A DNA stretch of 64,000 bases from Auanema rhodensis. Taxonomy: Eukaryota > Nematoda > Chromadorea > Rhabditida > Rhabditidae. Location of the stretch: NCBI GenBank assembly GCA_964057225.1, contig OZ059899.1, positions 4,898,001-4,962,000 of the forward strand, read 5' to 3'. Below, in pieces: positions 16,511-28,723 of this stretch (position 1 is its first letter; each line of letters opens with the position of its first letter). The translations under genes and the position numbers were made by a program. The notes below the pieces were generated by a model. That model had not been told where the DNA came from and ran no database searches. It saw nothing but the letters and a program-made list of their open reading frames with translations.

Positions 16511-17295
16511 ATGTCTGACAGAAAGGTTGCTCCTGTGTCTTTAAGGTAGGGATCTTCCTAATTTATATCAACATTCAATGGTCATTAAATTTTTATTTGT
16601 ATATTTTTCATTTTCTTATTAAACCTAAAACCTATCATAGATCAAAGTATATTTCATAGGTTTTTTGAACCTCGTATGATAGATTATCCTGGAGATTGGG
16701 AAGGAGATATATTTTCTTGCCCCCAATGCTTGAAATGTTATAGTACGGAAATGGCAAGAAAGCATTTAAAAATCCTGAGTTTGATTATTTGGTCTGTTTA
16801 GGCAAGAGCTCACCATACAATTCAAAACCATTGTGTCGCTTTACGTTGTTTCGGATGTGATGAAGTGGTCAAACCTAAAAACGTGTGCTTTATGTTCATC
16901 GTTTCAGAATTTTAAAACTTTTCGTCAGATGGTTAGTCATGTTATATCTGAGCATCCCAAAAAACATTTCTCTTGCTACTTTTGTAAGGTATATATTTCA
17001 AGCTTTTCCATTGCATTTGTAATTTTATATTTTTAGTCGAAATGGAACAGAGTTAAATCGATAAAATTATCGGAATGGCAACACATTAGGCATCATATTT
17101 ATGGAGTAACAAAAAATTGTTAAAAAAAAAGTATAAATAATTTTACAGGAATTGGTATACGAAAAAATTTCGGAATACCGACAAGATGAGAATGAACAGG
17201 TTGCTGAGCCACAACCAGATTTACAAGAGTTCCAACCCAAACAGGAAACTGTGGAATATTGCTATGAGCAGGAAATTATAGTAAAACAACAATAA
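16511..17295 (+). CDS. C2H2 zinc-finger protein (gene model uncertain)
   Basis: Exon 1 is MSDRKVAPVSLR. The next exon encodes DWEGDIFSCPQCLKCYSTEM, a finger start, then MARKHLK. A later block gives a finger with NFKTFRQMVSHVISEH, followed by KKHFSCYFCK and, after a normal intron, SEWQHIRHHIYG (third finger). The C-terminus is Glu/Gln-rich (EPQPDLQEFQPKQET) and ends IIVKQQ. The stretch 16740-16910 is difficult: the straight reading meets stops, and joining the fingers needs either introns of about 23-25 bases or a frame change. The locus could therefore be a real gene with tiny introns, a gene whose splicing I have misread, or a decaying copy. Function would be nucleic-acid binding. It converges on the RING gene with 140 bases between stops. 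Confidence 0.5.
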
Positions 17296-17434
17296 AATGT
17301 TTAGAATTTTCCATGCAATAATCTTAATATTTTAGTATATGATTTAGTACTGCACATTAAAAACATTAACAGGTAAGTAAAAAAAATGTTAAAACACTGG
17401 ATTAAGTATCCCGAGCGCCTATATTATTTGAGCC

Positions 17435-18485
17435 TTAGATTCGTCGATTTCTTAGTCTATGAGATACAGGCTCTTCTTCGTGAGCAGCTAATTCTTCCTT
17501 ATTACCTAAATTATCTATATACACTAATATCTGAACAATAAAAACTTACGCGAACGTCTGGAGACCTGAACTTGTTTTTTCATTTCAGCTTCTCTTCTTT
17601 CATCTCTTTCACTTTTTTCTCTTCTTAACAGTGCAATGCGGGCTTCAACCTGAGCTTTACGCGCTTGTTGCATATTATCCAAATTATCATGAGTATCATT
17701 TTCAGATCTTCCAAAACTAGAATATTTAGAAAATTAGTCAACATAAAACTCGAACCCGATTCCAAGAGGATCTATTCCGAAACTAATATCCTCGTAATCT
17801 TCTTCGTCGCTTATATTCGACAAATCCTAGAATGGATTCACGATTTTGAAGAATATAATCTAGAACTTTACCCAAAATTGGACAAAGCTATTATTTTTAT
17901 ATTCTATGAGATGTTTAAGTTCCCGTTCATCCAAATGATCAAGCGTAGCTTGGGTACGTTGTTTTGCTATATATTACAAAAATTAGAATCTATAATATGC
18001 AAAGCCGAATAATACCCGGGTAAAAGTCCAGAAACTGCTCAACAACTCTATTAATTAAATAATCTCTTGAGAGATCGTTTATTGGCCATCGACACTAAAT
18101 AAATATCGTTCTAACAGTAAAAATATAAGAATTACCTTAGGACAATCATTATTTGTACTACTCCATTCATAAATACAAGCAGCACAGAATTTATGATTGC
18201 AGGGACTAACACTGAAAACACATAAACCATCAAAAGTAAAATAAGAATTAGTTACTTGACAGCATTATGAAGTACTTCTAAACATATATCACAATCCAAA
18301 GTTCCTTCCTCGAGAAAGCATCCCGAAGCTTCGTTATCATTTGCTTTAGAAACCTTTGAAACTTTCGTATCGACATTTGGTTTAGGTGTTGCTGCACATT
18401 TTCGCACGGCGGCACGGCAAACCTGAAAAAAAAAATTCAAAGTAAATCAATATGGATAAATTACTTTTCTGCTTACAGGTCGCAT
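17435..18485 (-). CDS. RING-finger protein, CHFR-like C-terminal half without FHA
   Basis: The likely start MRP at 18485 joins across an intron to VCRAAVRKCAATPKP. A C3HC4 RING follows: CDICLEVLHNAV, then NVSPCNHKFCAACIYEW, then NDCPKCRWPI. The sequence after the RING (YLINRVVEQFLDFYPGKQRT) resembles the helix that follows the RING in CHFR. The C-terminus is a charged coiled coil (ARIALLRREKSERDERREAE) ending LRNRRI. The family is a ubiquitin E3 ligase. No FHA domain is seen upstream; exon-like pieces at 18486-18600 appear untranslated. It lies just downstream of an FHA-RING gene on the same strand, and the two RINGs are similar in layout, so they may be tandem paralogues. Confidence 0.7.
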
Positions 18486-18819
18486 ATTTCAATGGGATCT
18501 ATTTCTGAAATTGAAAAAAAGTATAACCACTCACATAACAAATGAAATACGAAAATGAAGTAGCAAACGGCACAAACCGTACACAATTAAAGACAAAACA
18601 ATAAAAAAAAATTTCTCAGTTAGTATAGAATTTGAATTACAGAAAAACCACAGATTTTAATATGACATTTTCAGAAAAGTAATCGATAAACATAAGTTTT
18701 TAGACATTGAATAAGTTCTCATTTTCTGCATGAAAACCACATCGTAAGCTCATTTTAAAAATATAACACGTAATATATTATCTTCTCATCAGTTTTTAAA
18801 AACAATTAATATTAATACT

Positions 18820-19987
18820 CTAGCGCTCCATTATATAAGCACCAAGCCTCCTCCTTCTTCTAATCGAAGGACGAACAGCATTTTCTGTCGGAGTTGTAGG
18901 AGCATCAGCAACAGGCATAGGAATATTATTCCATGTCGCATATTCAATACATATCTGATCGAAATCTCTATCTATACACACAGCCGTTACATGTTGTCGA
19001 CACTAGAATTAAAACACTAATATAAAAAACAGGATAAAACTTTACCCTTGGACAAGTTTTATTTTTTCTTCTCCAACGTAGAAGGCATTCATTACAAAAT
19101 TTGTGCATACATGGAACAGCGCTGTAAGAAATATAATCATACTAAAATATAATAAGGTTGAAATTATATACCTGGAAGCTACTTTCATAACATCCAAACA
19201 TATGGCACAAGATACTAAATTTTCCCGGAACCATGCGGGCTCTACGGTTTTCTCTAGACTTTGTGGCGTGCACGGTCCTGGAGTTGGATTGGGTACACAT
19301 TCAACAGCAGGCTTATTGCAATTTCTTTTTTTGGTAGAGGGTTCCTAACAATTTCTTAGAAAATTGGAAGAATGAATAATTTAAGTTACAGATCGCACGG
19401 GCGTGTCCACTCCTAAAGTTATTGGATTTGTTTGAGTTCCTAAATTATCGTCTTGAGAATTGGTATCTCGAACAATTTGAATATCACGACCCAGCGATCG
19501 ATTACTAGGTGAAGTTTCTTCGGTATACAAAAAATTCTTTTCCCCTTCAAAGAAAAGATAGTTCCCAAACAAATAAGGTTTTAATATGCTACCTATCGAG
19601 AAGTGGGAAGGAGATTGAAGTAGAACGGCCGATCCTGATCCCATAGTAGTTCCCTCGAGAACACATCCCTGTTTCCTAAATAATATCTCTTAGAACATTT
19701 AAGAGATAAACTGACAAACCCGAGAACAATCAGATAAACTCCGCTGTAAGTATAAGCTAATCTTGCATGCATAGGTGATATATCAGAACCATGTATTTCA
19801 ATATAATCAGCTAAAACGAGTGCAGATAAAAGAAATTCAGTAACACGAATTGATATACTTTTTGAAACAAAACAAGAAAAATAAACTAACAGGATCCAGA
19901 GCCTATAGTAATATCACTGTTTCTTTGACCGAGACAAAATTCTTGTCGATTTCCGTCAGCTTCTAATACACAAAACTTGAACTTCAT
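18820..19987 (-). CDS. FHA-RING ubiquitin ligase, CHFR-like
   Basis: The start at 19987 (MKFKFCVLEADGNRQEFCLG) directly follows ATTTAG, a candidate spliced-leader acceptor. An FHA domain spans roughly residues 1-100: ITIGSGS, then ISPMHARLAY and GCVLEGTTMGSGSAVLL. A Ser/Asn-rich linker leads to a C3HC4 RING: VSCAICLDVMKVAS, AVPCMHKFCNECLLRW, NKTCPRCRQHV, with PCMHxFC as in CHFR. The tail is basic (RPSIRRRRRLGAYIMER). FHA domains bind phosphothreonine and the RING recruits E2 enzymes, so a checkpoint or DNA-damage E3 role is likely. RNF8 has the same two domains, but the RING wording favours CHFR. The CHFR PAR-binding zinc finger is not seen. Confidence 0.75.
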
Positions 19988-20323
19988 CTAAATATAGATA
20001 ATAGCGAACATTTGGTGATAATGCTATGGAGATACTGCGAGTAGGCCAACACAAAGCTAAGCGGTGAGAATAATCAATACAAGAGATAAAACGAATTTAT
20101 GCTTAATGAGTTGATGCATTATAGCGTATTATATCAATCTTTCTGAAAATCCTAACAATTAAAAATTTTTAGATATTATTGAACCTGGCTTCAATAATAG
20201 TATCTTCAACTACTCCAAGTAACCTATTCCTTATTGCAGTAGACCACCCCTTTCTTTGGTTTACAACCAATTCATGTGTTATGTTATCAGGCATGGAGAA
20301 AAAAAAATCTTAACAGACTTAGA

Positions 20324-21062
20324 TTATGCTATTGCGAAATCATAAACCCAACCACGATTTGGAAAAGAAAATGTATGGTTCGCTACATAGTGACCGTTCT
20401 TTGTTTTCGTGTGACGCTGCCTAGAATTCACAGCCTAAGGTGCAAAGCGTAACGAAACATATCATTATTTATAATAAACCTGGCATTTTAAAAGACCAAC
20501 ATTTTCTTTTAACATACTGAACCTTGGATTAGCAAAATGGTCCCTAAACACTTCAAAAATAACTTAAGAAGCGATCAGACTACAACACACCTGTAGAGAT
20601 CCCTGGAGAGTATAACTCCTCCTGTCCGTTTAGACAGTTCTAGCATAATAATATCATCAATTATGTTTTTTTGAATCACATGAACAATTTTGGCTCGAAT
20701 TAGGCGCTGAATTAAACAATGCCAGGTAAACAAAACAATATCAAACCCTCATAAGATTCGCAGAATGTTCAATATTCTTATCATTAATATATCCTGTGGA
20801 TAAAACAACACAAACTTCGAAATCATTTTGCAGAAAATATCGTAGAAGAGAAAGACATCCACATATATTTGGTTGTCCTCTAGAAAGAACCCTCCAGACT
20901 ATTATAAGAGCAACTTAAGGTAGGAATAACCTACCGTCCTTTAGTAAGATGCATAAGGTTAGGGCCATCAAAAATTACTAAACGTTTAACTTCATCTTTA
21001 TGGCGGATATTTTGAAGATCCCAATTGGGCCAGTCCAAATTACTAACTTCCAAACCATCCAT
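20324..21062 (-). CDS. NYN/PIN-like endoribonuclease, Regnase (Zc3h12a) type
   Basis: The model starts MDGLEVSNLDWPNWD at 21062. RLVIFDGPNLMH carries the first catalytic Asp. It continues RVLSRGQPNICGCLSLLRYF, FEVCVVLSTGYI, then HVIQKNIIDDIIMLELSKR, TGGVILSRDLYRDHFANP and FSMLKENVG. This is the fold signature of Regnase/N4BP1 RNases (VIDGSNVA, then DDxI..LA, then GGIVVSNDxYRD). The protein is only about 190 residues and ends GWVYDFAIA; no CCCH zinc finger is seen. These enzymes cleave mRNA stem-loops. The first splice uses acceptor CTGGAG at about 20900, the only one that keeps the frame open. It lies in the same orientation 337 bases upstream of the FHA-RING gene. Confidence 0.65.
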
Positions 21063-22596
21063 TCTACTTTAACTCAGTGCTTCACTGTTCATTAAAGATT
21101 TAAAAAAGAGCGAGTTTGAAAATTTAATACATAAGCGAGGTCCGAATCAAGGTCTTGACCAAAAACAAAAATGACTCGAACCTTCTTCCTACTAGCGTAT
21201 AAACTTGTTATCCGGGAATTAATGAGAGGATTGTTTAGAAAATATCGATTACTGCGTATTGTCATTGGTCCAAGGTTAACACCCTTTGAAAATTTACTTT
21301 TACTACTTAGGTGAAGAATTGTCCCTATCGTTTCCATAATCTAGGTTAGTGTTAAATTGTTTTGTCGAAATTAGATAATATATCAATTTGGACTTAGATC
21401 AAGACATTTCAATTATCAAACATCAAAGAATATCTACGCCAAATGCTCTTTCTTCGTGACTGCTGTTGTTTCAGTAACTACTCTCAGATCACTCAGCTTG
21501 CTTAAACGCTTCAGAGTATTCAATACTTTGAAACGTTTGGTTAATCAAATTTACAAAAATTCAATGTAAATATCAACAAATTCATGGTTTCCTAATGTTT
21601 ATGAGGTTAATAAGTTTGTTAAAGAAATATATATTGTTTCTTTATGATTTGTTTACCTTTTCTTAATGAATAAACTTTATTCAATATTATTTTTTTATTT
21701 TCCTTTGTTTACAAGCAAGTTTAGAAGCAGAAATATTCTTCTTCAGATGCAATGCTATATTCTCGAAATGTTGCTAGTGGCAGCTAGATATATAGGGGCA
21801 TTTGGACGAATATTGACTGCTAGTGCGCGAAGGGAAAGCGAATGGAACGAGGAGACGCAGACGCCAAAGAAAATAGAAATACTGTGGGAGCGTATGAGAG
21901 TGCTAAACATTGTCTCTCACCCTCGCCTCCTCATCGATAGATAGGAGTCTCGTCGTTGCTTCTTGCGCTTCACTTAAAGAACTATTCTCTATTTGTTTCC
22001 GATTTTCAGTATTATTTTTTTCTTAAATTATTTAAGATATCATAGTTTAGATTTAGTAATTGTAATTTGTTTTACAATTTTCGCTTTATAGTTGCATCCA
22101 TTTTTTTATTAATTCTAACATGTTTAGTCTTAGAATCATTGCTGAACATCGATGAAACTAAAATTAATATCCATCTCAAAACATTTACCTTTAATCGTTT
22201 ATTATAAAAGAGAATAGTCATTAATCACATGATTTACTTCAATCCTATCTTACCCTTTGTTTACGGGTTACGAAGGTTACAACGCTTATCCTGAGAAGCT
22301 ACTCGTACATTTCATTGTCCTATTCAATTTTTTAATTATCATTCTCTAACAGTTTATATTAAGCAAAATTTTTATGCTTTAAAATAAATTTAAATAAGTG
22401 TTTTTCTTAAGATATCGATTTTTGAATATAAGCGGTACTTTTTATATTTGATGTTCCAGTCATATGATTTCTCTATTTATATTTTAATATTGCTTTCGAG
22501 ATAATATTTTGTCTAACAAGTTACGAGTGCTTCATATGTTTGAATGTTTGTATTTGTAGATTTATATTTATAAGTTTGCGCGTGTGATGGAGCTTT
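21063..22596. other. Intergenic region between divergent NYN and UNC-51 genes
   Basis: This 1.5 kb separates two divergent genes. An 81-codon minus-strand open frame at 21092-21337 ends 30 bases before the NYN start; see findings. A slightly GC-richer patch at 21800-21960 contains several CG dinucleotides (GCGCGAAGGGAAAGCG). No splice chain connects these to a gene. Confidence 0.4.
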
Positions 22597-25500
22597 ATGG
22601 AAATGGAACAGTTTGACGACTTTGAGTATAATAAACGAGACATATTGGGTCATGGAGCTTTTGCTATTGTCTATCAGGGAAGATATATAAAAGTAGGTGT
22701 TTAAACTTATTTTTCTTCAAAGCTCTGCTCATAAGTTTTTCTTGCATTCTGCTTCGGAAATTTGATACATTTTGTAATAGCGCGAGAGCACTTTGTTAAT
22801 GATAGAATTATGTGAGCTTAGAATTATGTGAGTTTTCAGAGAGCAGAGATACCAGTTGCTATAAAATGTATTGGAAAGAAAAATTTATCGAAATCCAAGG
22901 CTTTACTGACTAAGGAAATCAAAATTCTTAAGGTTTGCATCTAATTATAAAAAAAATTATTCGTTAGTTAAATTCAGGAACTTAGCAACCTAAAACACGA
23001 AAACTTAGTTTCTTTATTAAAATGTACTGAAACTAATCAGCATGTGTATCTTGTCATGGAATTTTGTAATGGAGGAGATCTCGCAGATTACCTTACAAAA
23101 AATCAAAAATTATCTGAGGAAACTATCCAACATTTTGTAATTCAGATAGGTTAGTAGCCGAAGTTCTTGTTATAACATTCGTATTTCTAATTTTTAGCAA
23201 GAGCTATGGATGCCATTAATAGTAAAGGTATTGTGCATCGAGATCTCAAACCACAAAACATTTTGCTATGTCACGATGCGAAATCTCCCAACCCACCAGT
23301 AAATGAAATAGGTAAGGCATTTCATCTGTTTCAATTTTAAACAAAAAAGTTTAGTTGTAAAATTGGCTGATTTTGGCTTCGCTCGTTTTCTTAGCGATGG
23401 TGTTATGGCTGCTACATTATGTGGATCTCCTATGTATATGGCTCCTGAGGTATAATAATGTAGAGATTTCTCTTATGACATTGTGCTTTATAGGTCATCA
23501 TGTCTTTACATTACGACGCCAAAGCTGATTTATGGTCGATTGGAACTATCCTTTTTCAATGTTTAACTGGACAAGCTCCTTTCCCTGTGAGTTCACGGAG
23601 TTTTTTACTTTGAGCAAACTATTTTTCTTTCCAGGCATCGACTCCACCAGCTCTGAAAAACTTATATGAGAAGAACAAAGAGTTAATACCAACAATTCCG
23701 GATCATTGCTCTTCTGATTTGAGAGACCTGTTATTACGATTGTTGAAAAGAAATGCCAAAGATAGAATATCCTTTGGTATCTAACATATACTCGAGAAAA
23801 ATCTTTAATTATACATCTTCCAGAGGATTTCTTTAAGCATCCATTTTTACACAAAAAGGTTGTTCCTGCTCGAAGAATCGGATTAGAAAATGCTTCCCCC
23901 GCTGTATCCCGTCGTATCGTTCCACCAGCATCTTCTGCGTTGCCTATTCCCAGAAAATCTGGAAGTAATGCAAAGTTTGAGAGTCCCCAAGCTAGCCACA
24001 GAACGGTATTACAAGTTTTGAATAAAAACATTATGTGAAGCGTTTTTTTTTCAGATTATCGCTTCACCTCAACCTGTTCGTCGTATAAATCCGAATCTTA
24101 ATAATGTTAATGACAGCAATGATTTTACATTCTTACCTCCACTCCAAAACCGACAACATGAACATAATCCTGTCAGACAGGTAATACTTTTTTTGTACCT
24201 TTGATTGATATTGGTATATTTAAAGGTGCAAGTGCACTCAGGGGAATCACCTCTATCAGCTACAGCTGCTGTTAAACCTGTTCCAGTTCCAAGCCAAAGA
24301 AATAATTATTTACGAATTGAGGTGTTTTTTCATTTATTATTTTTAAATTTCTTTCATTTTACATTACGAACCGTACATAACTATTTATTTATAGGAGAGA
24401 CGTCCGAAAGAGTCACATGAAACAAAACCTCATCAACCACATATTCACAACCAAACTCAACATCCTAGTCAACACCAGCAACCATCAAGCACACCACGAA
24501 AGCCTTCAGATCTCCCACCATCACCAATTGAAAATATCAGTTTACCTCATAGTATAAAAAACTTATATATATTAAAACTATTCATGTTTTTGCAGCACAA
24601 TATATAGTTAGAGGAGTGGCAAGCAGGCGATCCGTAGCTGATTTGAGGCAAAGAAATGCATCATGCGCTACGTTTGGGGATACCAACATTCCAGGCCAAG
24701 TGCCAAGTCAAAGTATTATATCATATCGTATTCACTTAGAATCTATGTTTATATTTAAGTTATCCCAAAGTCAGCAACAGTGAACGAGTTATACAATGCA
24801 AATCAGTCCCGTGAAGAAGACTTGGACAATTTAAAATTTTTAGCTGCTGGCCCTGCAGAAGATAATCGACCTTCCGTTGGAAGGTTAGTAGAATGTGTTG
24901 AATGATATTTTTATCTCAAATCAATTTAGTGATATAAGTGAGGATGAAGATGATGATTTACCACACCGTCCTCTCCCATTTACAACGGAGCGCGCAGGTA
25001 AGACATTCTTTTTTAATTGCTAGTTTCTATACCAATGTGTTGTTATACTTTGGAAAGCTTTTTTTTTGAAGATTCTACTCATTCGCAAATGATGGAAAGC
25101 TGTCTCAGTGAGGACCAAACTTCATCATCATCGCTGGGTAACGTTCCAAAAATACGAGAACAAATTTCTGACATTAAGGTATATAATTTTTCTGTATAAA
25201 AATTTAGTTATACTATTTTTCAGTTGGGATCAGTCATGCCTGAATCGCCTCGAAAATATAATGATGAAGAAGGACAGATTCCTCCTCCTCTTGAACAGGA
25301 AACTGTTATGGAAGAAGAGCATAAACAGGTAATAAGTTCATTTCATGTTTTAAAAAAAGCAAAAACATTTATTTGACTATTAAATCAGAATGAGTATTAT
25401 TTGATGAGCAATAACAATGGAGTAGTCGAATAACAAAATTTTAAAGTTCTTTTTTTCAAATTCGTTGTTTGTTATCTTCTGAGAAACAATAAATAATGTT

Positions 25501-26256
25501 TGTTTAATTTGAAAAATTTAGATTCTGGCGAAGTTACGATTTGTTGTTGAATTAGTTGATACACTAATGCAAGTTGCGGAGCAAGGAGATAATCCACTTG
25601 TTGTTGCACTGGGTAACAGAAAGGTACTTTCTATAAAACATTAAACTTAATTTCTAATTGTTTATTGCAGTCCGAACCATCATCTGCCTATCGAAGAGCT
25701 GAACAATTGGTTGTTTATGTGCGTGCTTTGCATATGCTTTCTTCTGCTCTTTTATTGGCACAAAGGAATGTTGCCTCTCGAACCCTGCAACCTTCTGCTG
25801 CTGTTCAGAATGTTTTGAACCTACTCAACGATAAATATCATCAATGCCTTGTTTGTTCTTAGAATTAACTATTTATTGTATAATTTATTACTTATAGGTT
25901 CGATCACAAGAACTTGCTTCACTAGGATTACCCGGCCAAGATCCAGCTATGGCTGTGATTTCCGCAGAAAGGATCATGTATCGTCATGCGATTGAGCTTT
26001 GCCAGGCTGCTGCTCTTGACGAGCTTTTTGGAAATCCACAGCTCTGCAGTCAAAGGTATGCATAAAGTTTAAAATTCTTTTGGTTTAATTTAATCCATCT
26101 TGCAGATATCAAACTGCTTACATGATGCTTCATACATTGTCTGAACAAGTGCATAGCGAGCAAGATAAATCAATACTATCTCGTTATAAAACAGCAGTTG
26201 AGAAAAGATTAAGAATTTTAGAACGGCAAGGGTACGTGACTGCTGTTCAAACATAA
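22597..26256 (+). CDS. unc-51: UNC-51 / ULK1-2 / ATG1 autophagy-initiating kinase
   Basis: This Ser/Thr kinase starts autophagosome formation and is needed for axon growth in nematodes. The start at 22597 is [20 protein letters not shown]. The kinase domain (about residues 8-275) shows [12 protein letters not shown] (glycine loop), [14 protein letters not shown] (ATP lysine), [22 protein letters not shown] and [10 protein letters not shown], typical of ULK1/2. A long Ser/Pro/Gln-rich disordered region follows (22 kb exons up to about 25330), then the C-terminal EAT/MIT-like helical region ([48 protein letters not shown]) that binds ATG13. It ends YVTAVQT. Introns are about 45 bases except one of about 190 at 25330-25520. 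The gene appears complete. Confidence 0.95.
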
Positions 26257-26973
26257 TTTTGCAAATTCATAATATTTCATGGGTTGCTTCATACTATTTT
26301 GCTGAAGATTTTATATATATTTATAGCTTCCATATATGCATTTTTTTTAGCCGCCCACGGTTTTATTTCAAAGTTTCAAACTGTTTACTTGCCAAGTCAT
26401 GTTCATTGTTTTTTACTAAGTCATTTTCTTTTTTCCTAATGGTGCTAATTTTATTTTGGCATACGGTAATTATTCCCAAAAGGGTTCGAGGATAACCCCC
26501 GTTAAGTTCAAATGTTGATACTAACTTCTATTGAAAAGACCTAGACCACACTTGGGATAGTCCCTAGTATTTGCATCCTTGTACTATTGCTTGTTCTTAT
26601 GTACATATACGCCCATATACAGATATTGCAAAACTCTGACGTTGTGGAAAGATTGTATTAATGCAGTTTACGCAGATACATCACATGACAAACCCATTGA
26701 TTTTGACAGTAAATGTTCTAATAAACTCTGAGATTATCTACACAACAATATTAATAATAATGATAATAATGATAATAATATCTCTGAGATCAAGTACAAT
26801 TAGAATAGTATTGGTCGCGGGATATGACATTTCAAAATAAAATTTAGTAATAAAAAAACTTAGAAAACGATATTAGACTCAGATGACATCATCCTCACTG
26901 TCGTCACTGGCATTAACAAGTAGTCGAGATTCAAGCTGCGAGTACTGAACAGAACCCGTCCACCTTCCGAACT
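26257..26973. other. Intergenic region between convergent UNC-51 and DHHC genes
   Basis: No exon was found. It holds both 3' UTRs. A (TAATAATGA)-like trinucleotide patch lies at 26746-26782. Confidence 0.45.
26746..26782 (+). repeat. Imperfect AAT/GAT trinucleotide repeat
   Basis: Units of AAT and GAT alternate for about 37 bases. This is a simple-sequence patch in the 3' intergenic region. Confidence 0.7.
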
Positions 26974-28723
26974 TCACACCGTCTCCAAGGCTGAAACACG
27001 CGGTGAACTGCAGCAACGACGATCGGAAGTAGAGTTCCGTGGAATAGATGGTGGGGTATACAGAGGATCAGCACTCTCGAATTCATATGCCTCGGCGCGG
27101 CCGCGAACTCGGAATACAGACCCACTGCCGTAACTGAAACAAGGGGAAGCCTGTAGATCTCAACCGCAGTTGACTACACTAAACAAACTACACTGCATGA
27201 AAAAACAAAAGTTTTAAGAACAGAGCACGCAATTCAAAAAAATGTGGAGAGAACGCGGTTGAGAACTTGGCACATGCGATGCTCCACAAAGCAAAAAGAC
27301 GAACATAAAGAGGTAACAAGCTGACTAAACTTTTAAGTTATACAAAAGGCAAGATGTTAAGGTTAAACGAAGGCTAGGATACTAAAGTTGAAACACTGTG
27401 CTGGTAAGGGAAATTGTGAAAAACGGCTAGCAAGCAAGTTAGCTATGGTAGACATAGAGATACCCTACCTAGAGTATACGGGAAGAAGCCAAGTCCGCCA
27501 ATTAGATCCGAACACTTCACGATAGTTGGAACGAATACCATGATTGAAGGCATTCTTGTCAGTTCCACCTCGCTCAACCATTGGGGCATGGAAAGACTCT
27601 GAAAGATTCAAAAGTGGGAATAAACAAATTTTTTTTTACCGAGAGTGGTTCGATTCCGAGCTGTTAAATACAGATGATAAAAAAATAAGAAGGAAAGGGA
27701 TATTGCAAACATCCCAGCTACAAACAAGATTAATATGATTTGAAATCCCGCAGACTGAAAAGATTATTTTTGCCTATCGTATCTCAACAAGCTTGCTCAC
27801 GGAAAATTTTCCATTGAACCCTTTCCAGAAATTAATAAAGAAAGGCAGATCTGTTAAAACAACATAAATACAGAAAATAAAACCATACCTAGAAATAAAA
27901 AATAATATCAGAATAAAAAACTAAATAACAAACCCTAAAAAGAGCAAGAAAAATTTATAATTACGGAAGTTTACACAAGTGTTGACCCATGGACAATGAT
28001 GATCGAATTTTCTATGAAAAAACATATTCCAGAAATCTGGAAAAATAACAAAACACTTACAATACACAAACACCACAAATTGAGCAATGATGAGTACGAT
28101 CTGGCTTAATACATTTGCACTTCAAACAATACCGGATTCCTTAAGCAAAAATGAGGGAATCAAAAGCTATAGTTAAACCGTACCTCCATTAAAGGATCGT
28201 GTTACTAAGTTAAGACCAACATGATCCACATATCTTTAAAACTGTATATATATACACGTAAAGTTAATAAGCTAACCGTCTTAAAACATTATTGCATAAT
28301 TCAGGATCTTCTCTACAAGCTTCTAATTCTTCCAAAATTTCAGGTGGTACATAATACTAAAGAATGGTTGTTATTGTTCGCATCTAATACAACATTGCTT
28401 TACCTGACTAGCAGGGATTCCAAGAGGAGTGAAAATTGTTTTAAAGTATGAAATTCCGAATAGTATTAATAATAAGTGAAAGAACACCAAGTATAAAACT
28501 TTTTGAATGGAATTTTCAACTGTCCCTATAAACGTAATGGTGAATGTCTTCAATATTAATAATACAAACATAAGCATAATTGGAAGACATAGGCGTAGTA
28601 TCCCCAACCCAACGCAGCTAAGAGGATACAAACAGGTAGCCATCTTACAATCTAAAACAGTAATACAATAAATATACTATGTTATACTTATAGAAACTTA
28701 CTTGTAAACAAGCAGTCAGACAT
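26974..28723 (-). CDS. DHHC palmitoyltransferase (ZDHHC2/15/20 type)
   Basis: This four-pass membrane enzyme attaches palmitate to cysteines of target proteins in Golgi or plasma membrane. The start is probably [20 protein letters not shown] at 28723; an internal Met at 28643 is an alternative. Two N-terminal membrane segments ([30 protein letters not shown]) precede a long loop with [18 protein letters not shown]. The cysteine-rich domain reads [26 protein letters not shown], then [20 protein letters not shown], with the catalytic DHHC. Two more membrane segments ([37 protein letters not shown]) and the TTLESFHAP and [17 protein letters not shown] motifs match ZDHHC2/15/20. The last exon encodes a Ser/Arg-rich tail ending SALETV. 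The last intron is about 335 bases, longer than its neighbours. Confidence 0.92.

Noticed and set aside
17665-18012. 115-codon plus-strand open frame
   Set aside because: It is antisense to exons of the RING gene and rich in I/F; it has no domain.
23546-24031. 161-codon minus-strand open frame
   Set aside because: It is the reverse of UNC-51 kinase exons and introns.
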